Assembly (NCBI GenBank): GCA_963585895.1
Contig: OY757916.1
Span: forward strand, 17,090,220 to 17,154,219
Length of the DNA: 64,000 bases
Direction of reading: 5' to 3'
Source of the DNA: Sepioteuthis lessoniana
Taxonomy: Eukaryota > Mollusca > Cephalopoda > Myopsida > Loliginidae
In this document: in pieces, positions 42,256-53,801 of the stretch
Layout of the letters: each line of letters opens with the position of its first letter
Position numbering within the stretch: position 1 is the stretch's first letter
Made by a program: the position numbers and the translations under genes
The notes under the pieces: generated by a model
What the model was told of the DNA's origin: nothing
The model's database searches: none
Seen by the model: the letters and a program-made list of their open reading frames with translations, nothing else

Positions 42256-42553
42256 ACAACTAAATATCACTTGCACAAACCAGAACCCGTCCTGGAGAAT
42301 GAGACTCATAACATTCTCTGGAATTTTTAGATGCAAACTGATCTTTTAATTTCAGCCAGAAGACCAGCCCTTACCGTCTCGGCCGACCACAGAGTAAAAA
42401 TCAAAGAAAGGGGAAAATGATACAAGTACTTGGACCTTGCCAGGGAACTAAAAAGTTGGGAAGAGTGACGGTTATACCAACTGTAATTGGCACGCTTGCA
42501 GCGGTACTCGAAAGTTTGTGAAAAGAGCTTGAAGAGTTGGAAATCATTGTTAG

Positions 42554-43473
42554 TGTTATATAATTGCGGAAGGATTTTTTTTATATTATTATTTTTCGTT
42601 GGTTATATCTCATCATTCAGTTTGGTTAGGCTTAGAACTATTCGGCTTAATGCACCTGCACACATTGAGTGCAGTTCACGCTCGTGCACGGAGGATGTGA
42701 CAATCACTGTTGAATCATGTAATACACTTGTAGTCAATAGCTTGGCTAAGACCCAGAAAAAATAGTTCCCCCATGAAAGAGGAGAACTATTTATGGCACA
42801 TTGGGAGATTCCATCGTGCACACATGGGTCAGTCCATTCCTTGGATTGTGATTGGCTGGATCACCTCATTGGATATGCTTGTACATAAGTACCAGCCCTC
42901 AGTCCAGCTCAAGCAGTTAATCTTGTGAATAAGCTGGACCTCTGGAAAGTGTTGCTGCTATTATTATCGTTATTATTGCTGTTGTGTATTGTTGCCTTTT
43001 ACAGTTCTTATGTTTATTCTACAATCACAAATGTCATAATAAAACCCCAGATAGGAAATGAACTGAGTTGTGAATGATGTCATGCCCAGAAGCGAGGGAC
43101 TGGGAATTTTGGTGATTTTTGAAAAAAGCAGTTAGTTGAGATTTGTCTCTGGGCGAGGCTAGTTAAGATTTGAAGCTGGGTGAGACGAGTCCAGTTTGTG
43201 AACTACGGGATGCGCGCGCGTTTGTTGGGTCAGTGAGTTGAGATTTTGGCTCTGGGCCGGGCAGTTCAGCTGGGGAGTTGACTGAAGAACGATGTAGAAA
43301 CAGTCAGCAAAAATTATGTGTGTCTCTCCTCGTGTCGAAAAACTAAAAGTCAAAAAAATTAATAAACGTTTCGTACCTGAACTAAAGAAAGTCGTCAATG
43401 TTTCGGGATTTCTATGCAAATGAACATTTTACATATCCGTATATTTGTATTGTTGTATCATGGCTATACAACA
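42554..43473 (+). mobile_element. solo LTR-L inside LINE-S
   Basis: It starts TGTTATATAATTGCGG and ends GGCTATACAACA. It aligns along its length with the reverse complement of 48976-49526 ('aataaaaccccagat', 'cgcgcgtttgttgggt', 'tgtgtctctct'). The flanks GTTAG and TTTGG would be a diverged target duplication. Its extra length is due to the nested LTR. Confidence 0.8.
42708..43023 (+). mobile_element. nested LTR (D/F-like) with exact 5-bp target duplication
   Basis: It starts TGTTGAATC and ends GTTTATTCTACA (TG..CA). ATCAC is duplicated at 42703-42707 and 43024-43028. Removing it restores LTR-L colinear with its sister copy. Internal text 'agtccattccttggattgtg' places it with the LTR-D/F group. 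Confidence 0.85.
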
Positions 43474-43585
43474 TTTGGATCGGTCAGAATACGGAGAAGA
43501 TTACAGGAAGCTTGCTGTCACTCAGCCTTCAGTGAAAGACCATCATCTAACACTGGTGTGAAAAACGCGCAAGAAGTTAAGCATT

Positions 43586-44035
43586 TCAATTAAAAATATA
43601 TTTAACTTAATCAATAAAGATAATCAATGTCTGTATGCCTACTTTATGAGTTACAAAGAACTTTCTGTCAGCACTGGCAGTCAGTGTTCGAGCTTAGATA
43701 AAACCAAGATTTTGTATATTGATTTTCAAAGAATGACAGTTAGGCACCTCAACCAAAATAAATAAATAAACAATCAGAAAAGTAATATTTGGCAAATATT
43801 TTTTGTTGAGTAACATTTAGAAGACCTACTTGGGCAGTTTGTCAAAAAGAAGACAAAAAACAAAGAAACAAAAAACAACCCCACCAAAAATTGATTTTCT
43901 ATTGTTTTAGATGAAGTGGAGAGGTCGTATACAATAGATATACTGTTATATATACATGAGATATTTTCCCTGTCTTTTGTTTTTATTATTCCTTAGGAAG
44001 AGGAAAATCCTTAATTGTAAGTATTATTTGTCTAT
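43586..44035. other. unassigned AT-rich stretch
   Basis: A-rich patches at 43850-43890. No family recognised. Confidence 0.45.
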
Positions 44036-44508
44036 ATGTCTGATGAAGATTGATAATATTTTATCACTTATAATATTTGAGCTATTGTTTTCTTCATTGT
44101 TACACTCACAACATTTCGGCCGATACGTTCTTCGGCCTTTTTCGGGTGTTTCATATCGAAATTGGGAGCCCACACAGAATCTTGAACTGAACCCTTTATT
44201 TAATCAACGGAGTAGATTGTTTTAATTCCGTTAAACATGACTGGGTGAGTGTTAATGGATATAGGCATGTGGTAGAAAAATGCTACTATGTAAAATCAAA
44301 TGGAGATTGCAGGTTCAATCCCGACTAGAAGTGAATAACAAGGAATACTTACAAAAGATTAACACTTGTACTCAGTGGACTCCCGAGTTCGACATGAAAA
44401 ACACGAAGGAGGCTGAAGGATGTATCGGCCGAAACGTTCTCACAACGTTTCGGCCGATAATAATAAAGATGAAGACAATAGCCCGAATATTTTAAGTGAT
44501 AAAAAGTA
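44036..44508. repeat. fold-back element with SINE-J core
   Basis: The left arm (44036-44200, 'attttatcacttataatatt' ... 'aacatttcggccgatacg') is the reverse complement, with changes, of the right arm (about 44365-44508, ending 'aatattttaagtgataaaaa'). A B-box-like 'ggttcaatcccgac' lies at 44311. The right arm holds an exact 16-bp inverted repeat at 44423-44459. Confidence 0.75.
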
Positions 44509-44939
44509 AAAGCAAGATAAAATTATTTGAACCAAAGTTTCAATTTCGTGAGGACTATTTTTAAGTTGACATTTGAAAATAAAAACAAGAGAAAGGGAAC
44601 TCGTGTATGAGCATGTCGGAAAGTCAGAGATCGTCTCGACAGTGTATCTATAATTTAAGCAGCATCTTTCCTATAGAAAAAAGTAAATATTTTTCAAATC
44701 TGACAAATGCCTGAATAGGTGTAAGTTTTCGGTATGAAAAAACAAAAAAACTTCAATTTTTTCTCGACAGGATCCAGGTAGTTCAGATGAGCCGGCAATC
44801 CATCAACAGTTGAGTGTTTGGTGCTACACAACCTTTTTCTTAGCTAAGCCTAGTAAATGTCTATGTATTCCTTATCTTTAGGCTTTTTCAGCTACGGTAA
44901 TTTTAAAAATATGAATCTATATCAGTAGACATTAATTTA
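44509..44939. other. unassigned
   Basis: No gene or repeat family recognised. Confidence 0.45.
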
Positions 44940-45250
44940 TTGTGTCCTGGATATGGCGCTAAATTGCCTCTGATTGTGAGGCTCCAGTCTTCATTGCCAT
45001 TACTCCAAGGCCAACTCTTACGCAAAGAAGTAGTACTAGTTAGCTAGCTATCTAGGGGACAAATAGGTCTGTTTGCAAATTATTTGTATTTGATTGGAAT
45101 AATTAATAGCATAGAAACGTGTGCAAAAAACAACTCTTAAACGACACAAAAATGTAAATACATATGTACAATGTCCGTAATGCTCAAACCTCTTGGCATA
45201 AAATAACACTCAACGAGTTGACATACCGTTCAATATCAATCAGGTATCAT
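44940..45250 (+). repeat. family C type-2, diverged
   Basis: 'gtgtcctggatatggcgcta', 'attgtgaggctccag', a type-2 unit and a degraded tail 'ataacactcaacgagttgac'. Confidence 0.65.
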
Positions 45251-45395
45251 TAATTTATAATTTAATCAATGAAAATCTTTTCTCATTTGGTACAGACATT
45301 TCCGACTCAGTATCACTATTACTTTTAAGTCTCAATTTTTCTGGGTCAGTCATTTTGCAAACATTACACTTTCTAGAGCCAAGAAAACGCCAAGA

Positions 45396-46730
45396 TTGCC
45401 CAGTCAGCTGGAGCTGTAGAATACGCAGACTAAACCTCTGCAGAGGGGTAAGATCTCCCCAATGAGTGTCCTGGATATGATACTAAACAATCTAATGGTG
45501 AGCCTCCAGTGATGCTGGAACTTTGGGGAATGCGGAGCACCCCTTCATTGCCACTGCTCCCAAGTTCACTCTGGCCCGGAATAGTAGCATCTGATAGGGC
45601 CCTATCTATGGGTTGAATAGAACTTACTTTATACTTATGCTAAACTGACTTGTTTGAATTAGAACTGTTTGATTAAACTGAATAGTTTAAAATAGAAATA
45701 TTTTTGACAATTATACCGTGTACAACATTTAAACTGCGTACTTATGCTAAACTGAATTGTTTGAAATGAAACAGTTTTTGACATTGAAAATGTACTTACA
45801 CTAAAATGATTCGTTTAATATAGAACTGTTTTGACATTTAACTGTGTGTAAACAAAACCTGTACTTATACTAAACTGAATTATCTAAATTAGAACTGTTT
45901 AACTAAAAAATAAACTGTGTACTTACATTTAAATTGCATGCTTATGCTAAACTGAATTATTTGAAATGGAACTGTTGGTTGACATTGAAAATGTACTTAC
46001 ACTAAAATGATTCGTTTAATATAGAACTGTTTTGACATTTAACTGTGTGTAAACAAAATCTGTACTTATACTTAGCTGAATTAGAACTGCTTGACTAAAC
46101 TGAATATCTTGAAATGTTTTTCACAATTAAACTGTACTTACATTTAAACTGCGTACTTACGTTAAACTGAATTGTTTGAAATAGAACTATTATCATAAAA
46201 ATGGATTTGATTTTAAATGACCTACAAAGGTTGATATGCCATAAAACCCAATGAGTGTCCTGTATATGACAGTAAACAATCTGATGGTGAGGTTTTAGTT
46301 ATGCTGGAGCTTTGTGGAATGCCGAGCACCCCTACATTACCATTGCTCCCCGGTCCACTCTGGCCCGGAGTGGTAGCACCTATAGGGCTCTATTTATATG
46401 TCAAATAGAACTGCTTACTTATGCTCAAACTGAATAGTTTGAATTAGAACTGTTTGACTAAACTGAATAGCTTGAAATAGAAATATTTTTGACAAACTGT
46501 GTACTTACATTAATAATGTGTACTTATGCTAAACTGAATTGTTTGAAATGAAACAGTTTTTGACATTGAATCTGTATTTACGCTAAACTGAATTGTTTGA
46601 TATAGAACTGTTTTGACATCTAAATTTTTTGCATAAAAATGGATTTGGCGTTAAATAACCTACAAAGGTTGATATGCCAAAAAAACCGACCAACCAACCC
46701 AAACAACCAAACCAAACCAAACCCAACGCC
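45396..46730 (+). repeat. two family C copies in tandem
   Basis: Copy 1 (45396-46250) has head 'gcccagtcagctggagctgt' and about nine internal units, including a direct repeat of about 200 bp spacing ('gacattgaaaatgtacttac' at 45778 and 45982). Copy 2 (46251-46730) starts inside the head at 'aatgagtgtcctgtatatga' and ends in a long (CCAAA)n tail. The junction is at shared 'ccaatgagtgtcctg' text. Confidence 0.85.
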
Positions 46731-47383
46731 AAGACTTTCTGACAAGTCACACTTTAAAGCACTGGTTCCCGCAATATCACCGAAATTGATGAGCCTGCAC
46801 AGTACTTAGTAAGTTGAAGTGGCCACCCCTCTGTGAGCAATCTAAGTCTTGTCTGCAAGAAGACTTGGCTCGGTTTAGTAAATAAGACTACGTAAAACTT
46901 TTGTCAGTCTCCTTCTCTTGAAACAACTTGAATCGTATTTGCGTCATTTCTCCAATTACTTTCAATGACATCTACTTTACGATAAAAATAGTTGAGAGTT
47001 CTTATGCCTCCTTGACAGGACACTTTTCCTTTTCTCACCTTTTTTTAGCTTATCTCGAATCCTTCTTTGAGTGAAACAGCCATTGATTTTCAAGATTTCC
47101 GCAAATTGATATAAGTTTCTAGTCTGAAATTCCTTTACATTTTGCTCTATTTTTATCTATTTTTATCACGAATCACACGGTAACAGATGGAAGATATCAG
47201 CTCAGTAAAATGTTCCGTAACATGTATTTTGCGGGAGGAGATATTGGTTTGGCCATGACAGAAATTCATTTCGTTAATTGAAAAAGAAAGTTTAGAGCTT
47301 GAAATCTGTACGAAGAAAGGCGTATTTTCCCTTTCTGTTCACATCAAAATGGATATTAAGTCATGTTAGGTTGTTAATACACA
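46731..47383. other. unassigned
   Basis: No gene or repeat recognised. Confidence 0.45.
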
Positions 47384-47795
47384 TGACCAACGTGCAATGT
47401 GTATCACATGTACTAACAAATCCTATTTATCATAGTCGTGGGACACAAAATATCAAATCGTTAATACGTACTTACGGTGTCGGGATGTGACACAAGGTTG
47501 GATTAATGAGGAACGACTCACAGGAAGCAAGCCTCGGAGGGTGAAAAATTGCTCAGTCCCCACGGTATTCTCTTTCAGGAGCACTTGGCAATCAACCCAT
47601 CCTTTACCCCTTTTAATCGAGAGGACAGGTGCTGCTTGGTGGGAAGGTCCTCTGGAACGTGAGCCATTTATGTTTTCACACAAATATTCCGGCACGAATA
47701 CCAAGTGAGAGCTTTGATATGCATGATCAACGAGCAGTAGGTATTATATGCTCAAGCAAATGGGGTTTATCATAGCCATTGGATATCTAATTTGT
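47384..47795 (+). repeat. direct repeat of about 73 bp around a 265-bp core
   Basis: 'catgaccaacgtgcaatgtg'..'tttatcatagtcgtgggaca' (47384-47456) and 'catgatcaacgagcagtagg'..'tttatcatagccattggata' (47722-47795) are diverged copies. The core between them has open frames on both strands without recognised content. Confidence 0.6.
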
Positions 47796-47860
47796 ATAAT
47801 CCTTTCAAAACCAGTTTTTCAGAAGTAACTATCCCGTGTTATTCATTTGAAAAGTTATGG

Positions 47861-47897
<37 letters not shown>
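47861..47897. repeat. (TA)n microsatellite
   Basis: An uninterrupted TA run. Confidence 0.95.
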
Positions 47898-47901
<4 letters not shown>

Positions 47902-48054
47902 CAATAGTTTTGTACCAAACTTTTATGATGAAGTCATTAAATAAAAATAAATTTCCGAATTGCTTAACATTTTCTTTAATGTCTTCTCATTTTTTTACGT
48001 TCGATAGGATTTATAATTGTGCGTTAAGGTAATTCTTTACTTTGTAACTAATCC

Positions 48055-48326
48055 TATTTACCCAACCCCTCCGCTCTGGTAGGATATGACACAAGATCAA
48101 TTTTTAAGCAGAGTTTAACAAGTTTGAATTCAGAGCTTTCCTTCTCCTAGACTAGTTGCCTCACCAAGGCTGAAGAACCTAGTCTATCCTACTATTTACC
48201 CATAGCTGGAGAGAGAATAATTGGATTCATACTTTCCCAAGGGTATTAGTGCTATATGAAATGCAATTGGTCTCGTCCAGGATTTGAACTCGTGTCCATT
48301 TCCTACGACGATAACCATTACACCAC
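48055..48326 (-). repeat. SINE-A, nearly full length
   Basis: All SINE-A blocks from 'ttacccaacccctccgctct' to 'acgataaccattacaccac', with a short deletion in the head next to the B box. Confidence 0.85.
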
Positions 48327-48408
48327 TTTGTAATTAATAATCACAATAAATAGAATAAAATGAAGTGGTGCCTACTTTTCGAAACAAACGTCAATTCCAC
48401 GTTAGCTT

Positions 48409-48410
<2 letters not shown>

Positions 48411-48463
<53 letters not shown>
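48411..48463. repeat. (TA)n microsatellite
   Basis: A TA run with one interruption, adjoining repeat N. Confidence 0.95.
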
Positions 48464-48464
48464 T

Positions 48465-48630
48465 TGTTTGATTAAATAGTAAAGACATATGTGCATACAG
48501 TTTTATTAGGATCTTTTCCAATTACTTAAACTTTTTAATTTTAGTTTGGAAGAGGTTGATACATTTATCAAAAGATTTCAAAGCGCTTTCGGACCCTTTA
48601 TAGGCCATCATCAGGGTAGTTCACAAACGT
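48465..48630 (-). repeat. repeat N with TA tail, minus copy
   Basis: 'taaagacatatgtgcataca', 'ttttattaggatct' and the end 'taggccatcatcaggg' match the reverse complement of 49900-50070. The TA run at 48411-48463 is its tail. Confidence 0.65.
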
Positions 48631-48632
48631 TT

Positions 48633-49710
48633 GTTTATTTGAGTTTGATGGCATATCAACCTTTGTCGGTTATTTAATGCTATATCTATTTTTATACAAA
48701 TAAACAGTTCTATTTCAAACAATTCAGTTTAGCGTAAGTACACAGTTTAATAGTAAAAAAATATTTCTATGGCAAGCTATTCAGTTTAGTCCAACAGTTC
48801 TAATTCAAACAATTCAGTTTAGCCTAAGTACAGTTTCAATGTCAAAAACAGTTCTATTTCAAGCAGTTCAGTTTAGCATAAGTACGCAGTTTGAATATCA
48901 AAACAGTTCTATTTCAAGTAATTCAATTGAGCATAAGTACACATTTTAGTTCTATAAGACCTCATCAAGTACTACTGTAACATACCCATAATACAGATAT
49001 ATAAAATAGACATCATGTTCATAAAATGTTCAGAAACATATATAGGAATCCGAAAACACGAAATTGGTTCAGTCACGAAACTTTTATTCACCTTTTTGAG
49101 TTTAAAGGTTTTTCGACATGATGGAAGAGAGAGACACAATCTTTCTATGCTGACTGCTTTTACATCGTCGGCTCTGAACCCAACAAACGCGCGGTGCCCG
49201 TAGCGCACAAATTCGTCTGGCCCCCTCCAGCTGTGAATCTCGACTCTCTCGTTCGGAGGCAGGAACTCAACTCACTGCTTTTTCTCAAATCCCCAAAATC
49301 CTAAGCCCATGCTTCCGGTGCACGACGTCATCCACACCCCCTGGTCTCAATTCTATCTGGGGTTTTATTTTGACATCTGTGAATGACGCATCCTACCCGC
49401 TCGCGCGTGAACACCTGCCCTCATGTTTGCACCTAACTAACCCATGCACTGAGCCGAAAGGTTCTCTTCCTAACTAAACCGAAAGGCAAGATATACAAAA
49501 CGAAATCCCTCTGCAATTATATAACACTACCGTTCCGGGCCAGAGTGGACCTGGAAGCTATGGCAATGAAGGGGTACTCTGCATTACCCAAAGCTCCAGC
49601 ATTACTGGAACCTCTCGATCAGATTGCTTAGTGTCATATCCAGGACACTTATTGGGGGGTATTACCTCTCTGTAGAGATGAAGTCGGACAAGACTGGGCC
49701 AGTTCACAAA
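48633..49710 (-). repeat. family C, full length, interrupted by LTR-L
   Basis: The tail 'tggcatatcaacctttgtcg' is near 48648, and units run to 48975. The head resumes at 49527 ('ctaccgttccgggccagagt') and ends near 49705. Confidence 0.85.
48976..49526 (-). mobile_element. solo LTR-L in family C, 4-5 bp target duplication
   Basis: On plus it runs TGTAACATACCC .. TTATATAACA. CTAC (or ACTAC with a shared A) is present at 48972-48975 and 49527-49530. 551 bp. On minus it reads 'TGTTATATAATTGC', then AATAAAACCCC, then GAATAAAAG near the end. Confidence 0.85.
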
Positions 49711-49869
49711 TGTAAAGAATAGTTTTTTTTATATAGTTTTTCTTTTAATTGTTCAAATATTTTTATACTTGGATACATAAACATATAAGTGGATTAAACT
49801 TAGATAGAATGAAGAAAGCTAACATTGATAAATTGTGGAATTTTAATTACATCATACAAATTTAAAACA

Positions 49870-50080
49870 ACCCTATCAACAGAAATAGAATATTTTAAAA
49901 TTTTCGATCTGATGATGGCCTATGAACCCCTCGGGAAAATTTTGGTGAATGACATTATATACCAATTCCAACCCAAAATTAAAACTCTTCTCATGAAGTT
50001 AGTAAGGATCCTAATAAAATTGTATCGACAAATATGTCTTTATCATTTAATAAAACCTGTTTAAACGAGGGACTGCTGCC

Positions 50081-50081
<1 letters not shown>
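49870..50081 (+). repeat. repeat N with TA tail, plus copy
   Basis: 'tgatgatggcctatgaaccc' then 'ggatcctaataaaattgtat' and 'gacaaatatgtctttatcat', followed by (TA)n at 50082. It is inverted relative to 48465-48630, the two bracketing a family C copy. Confidence 0.65.

Positions 50082-50127
<46 letters not shown>
50082..50127. repeat. (TA)n microsatellite
   Basis: The tail of repeat N. Confidence 0.95.
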
Positions 50128-50130
<3 letters not shown>

Positions 50131-50845
50131 AAACCAAATCATCATCAACCTCGGAATTCTATGATTCTTTCACTATCCATCCCTACCATTCATCATTCTT
50201 GGCATTCTTGGCAGATTCTCTCGGTTGCATCCTGTGTTCGCACAGAGCTGATGAAAGTCTTTGCTGATTGCCAAAGTTGGCCATTTCACGTGTAGGAGTC
50301 CACTCACCAGATAACAGTCTCTGAGGGGAGAGAATTTTACAACCCACAGAAGCATATAGAAATGAAAACCATGGGATGCTGCCTGAATCCAAAGTTGAGT
50401 GAACGGCTAGCTTCACCAGACGCTGAGCGGAAGAACCTCGTAAAGAAAATGAAATAGCAAATTACGTGCTCGATTACATTTTTAAGAAATTCAGTTAAAC
50501 TTAAGTGGTTATACGTAACATAATTTGATCTTTTATTTTGTTTTAAGATATTTACAAAAAGTTAACCTGGGCCCATAGGTTATTTCGAGGAAGAAACACC
50601 TCTTCTATTTTTTTCCTTAATTGTGACCATTTTTTTACAATTGTAATGCAGATGATTAAAAAAAATGTAAAGTCGGAAAGTTATTTTCGTTTTATTCTAG
50701 TTTTAAAAGGTGCAGTGTGCAATGATCGTTACCGTTGACTAAACATTCAAGAAGTTAAAAACAATTCCTTTTGTGAAGAATATAATGAAAACAAAAAGAA
50801 TTATACTAATATAGAGTCAAGGTTTTCATTTTTATAGTTTCATTC
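50128..50845. other. unassigned; possible SINE remnant
   Basis: On minus, 50420-50160 has tRNA-like text ('ggattcaggcagcatcccat'). The rest is AT-rich without recognised content. Confidence 0.3.
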
Positions 50846-50847
50846 AA

Positions 50848-51708
50848 GTTCTGGTTTGGTTTTATGGCAATTCAACCATTGTAGGTTATTAATTGTTGTA
50901 TATCCATGACTAACTATACAAACACATATGCATGCATGCAGAATCATAACGACGACACAATAAAGACGAGCGACACAGTTCTTTAGAAAAATATACCTCT
51001 CACTTTATTTGAAAGTGTTGTGTGTGAGAGGGAATTGGAGACCGCACAGAACTGCAACATATTGACCCCTACTCTACTGGCAATAACCCCGTTTCTTTCC
51101 CGTTCTCCTAGGCTGCTCAACCGGGGGCCTGGGGCCCAGCCTCTCTGGGTGCTGGTTTTCTCTACCGCATCTTGTCTCCAACTCGTCTGATCTCCAAACT
51201 GATTGAATTTCCTGTGCACTGAGTTATATAATAGTTGACCGTCCACCTTCTTATTGTGGAAGTCACAATTTCGCACTCATTCAACCTGTCCACGGTCAAG
51301 GTTATAATCCTGATATTCCTCGACCGGATGCACCTGTTATTTATACGAGTGCATTTCTTATTTTGACAGCCCGGTCGGGTCGTAGGTCAATATGCAACAT
51401 AATGACAAATCCATTTTTATGCATATAAACAGTTCTATTTCAAACAGTTCAGTTTAGCATCAGTACACAGTTTAGTTGTATTTGATTCATAGATAGGACT
51501 CCCTTAGGTGCTACTACTCTGGGACAGAGTTGACCTGGGAGTGATGGCAATAAAAGGGTACTCTGCATTTCCCAAAGCTCCAACATTCATGGAACCTTAT
51601 CATTACGTTGTTTAGTGGCATATCCAGGATACTCGTTGCGGTGGGGTCCACCCCTCTACAGAGAATACGGTGTATTCTACAGCCCCAGGTAACTGGGTAA
51701 AATTCAAT
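50848..51708 (-). repeat. family C split by LTR-H
   Basis: The tail 'ggttttatggcaattcaacc' runs to 50893. The copy continues at 51400 with 'taatgacaaatccattttta', internal units and the head, to 'ccccaggtaactgggta' at about 51700. Confidence 0.85.
50894..51399 (-). mobile_element. solo LTR-H with 4-bp target duplication
   Basis: TGTTGTATATCC .. CAATATGCAACA on plus. TAAT at 50890-50893 and 51400-51403. 506 bp, the sister of 20913-21520. On minus a TATATAACTCAGT promoter-like element precedes AAATAAAGTGAG. Confidence 0.85.
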
Positions 51709-51777
51709 TATGAGTGAGTGTTCTTTGTATTAAATGATGTTGAAAGACACGTTTCTATTTATGTCTTGTGGGATGCA

Positions 51778-52025
51778 GGCCATTGGCTAATGAGTAGAGT
51801 GTTCGCCAATGGTCCGGGAGACCAGGGTTCTATCCCCGGTTGAATCACACCAAAGACTCAAAAAATGGTATTTGGTGCGGCCTTGTTTAACACGCAGCAT
51901 TATAAGGTACGGATCAAGGGTAAAGTGGAGCAATCCAGGGAATAGAGTAGCGCCCTCCCTTACACCTCGGTGTAGTAGCTATTGAAAAGGGAGCTTTCTG
52001 GTCACCCTCGACTAAGGTTGCCAAC
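51778..52025 (+). repeat. SINE-B, full length
   Basis: The head 'ggccattggctaatgagtag', B-box-like 'agggttctatccccggttga', and the end 'ctcgactaaggttgccaact', followed by a T-run. Confidence 0.85.
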
Positions 52026-52174
52026 TTTTTTTTTCCTAATTCACTTTTCTTTAATTTTTACTAATCAACTGCTGTGTTGAAATATGGATCGTTGACTAAG
52101 CTTTCTTATTTAGTTTGTAGTTTTTCAACATTGGAATGGACGTTGAATAGTAGTGATGCTTACTGATAGTATTT

Positions 52175-52470
52175 TGCTTGGTTGGTTTTATGGCATATCA
52201 ATACTTGACGGTCAAATAGAACTAAACTGTGTACTTATGCTAAACTGATTCGCTTGAAATAGAACTGTTTTGACATTTAAACTGCGTACTTATGCTAAAC
52301 TGAATTGTTTGAAATAAAACTGTTTGACTAAACTGAATACCTTGAATTAGAAATATTTTTGACAATCAAACTGTGCTAAACTTAATTATTTAAAATCGAA
52401 CTGTTTATTTGCACAAAAAATGGATTGGGCATTAAATAAGCTACAAAATGCCATAAAACCCAAACAAACA
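52175..52470 (+). repeat. family C internal and tail units, with inverted tail stub
   Basis: A minus-oriented tail stub ('ggttttatggcatatcaata', 52184-52203) is joined directly to plus-oriented units and a plus tail ('gggcattaaataagctacaa' .. 'caaacaaacaaac'). The head is absent. Confidence 0.65.
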
Positions 52471-52529
52471 AACTATTCGACAAATATTTGTGAACAAATA
52501 GCTTGTAAATAACATTTTTAAGCGGACCA

Positions 52530-53115
52530 GAGCCCGTTTGTTTGTACACAATTAAATGGTTTCAAGTATTGCAATATTATATTAACAATTTAATTTAAAA
52601 TCAGTTGTTTGTTTGCACACAGTTAAACAAGGGAATAGTTTGATGGTAATTTTATTTAAAAAAAATTGGGCTATCTTGTTCAGACACGATTAAATAGTAT
52701 CCAGTATTGCTATTTATCTCTAATAATTCTGTTAAATCCTATTCATTCATTTGAACAGTGAAATGATTCGATGTATGACAATAATTCAATTTTTGCCCCC
52801 AGTTTCAAACATCACTATGTAATAGTAACAATTCAATTTAACATAAGTCAGCCTCTTCCACTTCAAACTTAGTCCCTTTTATATTCATAAAATCTCGCCA
52901 CTTCACGGAGGCTTATCTCGTTCTCCTCCATAAAACAAGTCACACCTCTTGCGTCCTTTTCTTCTTCTGGTTTCCACGTGCCGGTAGCAGAGAGAGCACA
53001 CCTGTTTCTTCGAGGTAAGATTTTTCGTGGCATTACTACTACAGTTTTCACACAGTTAAATGGTTAAGCAGTTCTATTTATTTCATATATAGGACACTAA
53101 CAAGTACTACTGTAA
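52530..53115 (-). repeat. family C type-2 units with a foreign 190-bp patch
   Basis: Type-2 units at 52535-52840 and the 'gttaaatggttaagcagttc' .. 'ggacactaacaagtactact' region at 53052-53110. Between them, 52855-53045 is less AT-rich and carries a 60-codon minus frame of unknown content. Confidence 0.5.
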
Positions 53116-53274
53116 ACCCTTGAAACCAGAGACCTAGTCAGAAAATTTATTAACCAGAAAGAAGATTCGACCGATTTAGATTTTGCAAGAATAGAGTAGT
53201 ACATTACAAATGTGTAGGTTGGCGAAATGGATTTTTGAAATGAAGTGTAAATCAAGTTTGTATTTTTATTTTTC

Positions 53275-53801
53275 TGTAGAAGTCACTACTCTAATGTGCA
53301 GAATAAACAAGAACAACACTTACCGGTTCAACAGCCCCAGCTGGCAAAGAAAAAGTAAAATGAGCGTTACCTAATACCGAACTTGAAACATTTTATTTGT
53401 TCTCCGACCCACCACCGGACAAGTACGACAAGGCCTTTTTTAAGTGGGTCCAGACCCAGGGCCGCAGCCCACACGCGTCCGGCAAAATCCCCAAATACCT
53501 TCGACTCCGTCGGCATTCCCCCAATGGGGGCACCCCAGACGTCAGGAAACAAAACAGCAAACAGTTGGCAAAGCAATTGAATGAAAGAAACCTGAAACAT
53601 TAAGCAAGCCAGTGTATACACACACTAATATACCCGTTCACTGGACCAGCAACCAATAACCGTCCAGAGAATGGACTTTGCCACTTGAGAGCAATGGAAT
53701 GCCCCAATGTCCATATAACTTCGCCTCGAGTCGTAGTATTGCTCTTTTACGCAAACGAGTATTTACTCACTGCTAACGAGCATTACAAACGAATTCCGAC
53801 A
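53275..53801 (-). mobile_element. LTR-D with GC-rich module, complete
   Basis: Starts TGTAGAAGTCACTACTC and ends AATTCCGACA (TG..CA). The flanks TTTTC and ATTTC are a 5-bp duplication with one change. On minus: TATA-like text, the GC module, AACAAATAAAATG, the hairpin/splice-donor module and CTTCTACA. Confidence 0.8.

Larger units (their letters stand above)
42256..43585 (+). mobile_element. LINE-S tail, interrupted by LTR-L
   Basis: 42290-42550 has 'ccgtcctggagaatgagact', 'ctcggccgaccacagagtaa' and 'gtgacggttataccaactgt'. 43474-43585 has 'gatcggtcagaatacggaga', then 'gtcactcagccttcagtgaa'. The two parts align to one LINE-S with a 920-bp LTR between, and a short LINE segment is missing at the junction. 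Confidence 0.8.

Noticed and set aside
53367-53621. 84-codon minus frame with 'GAPIGGMPTESKVFG'
   Set aside because: It lies wholly within the GC-rich module of LTR-D and is not conserved as a frame in other copies.
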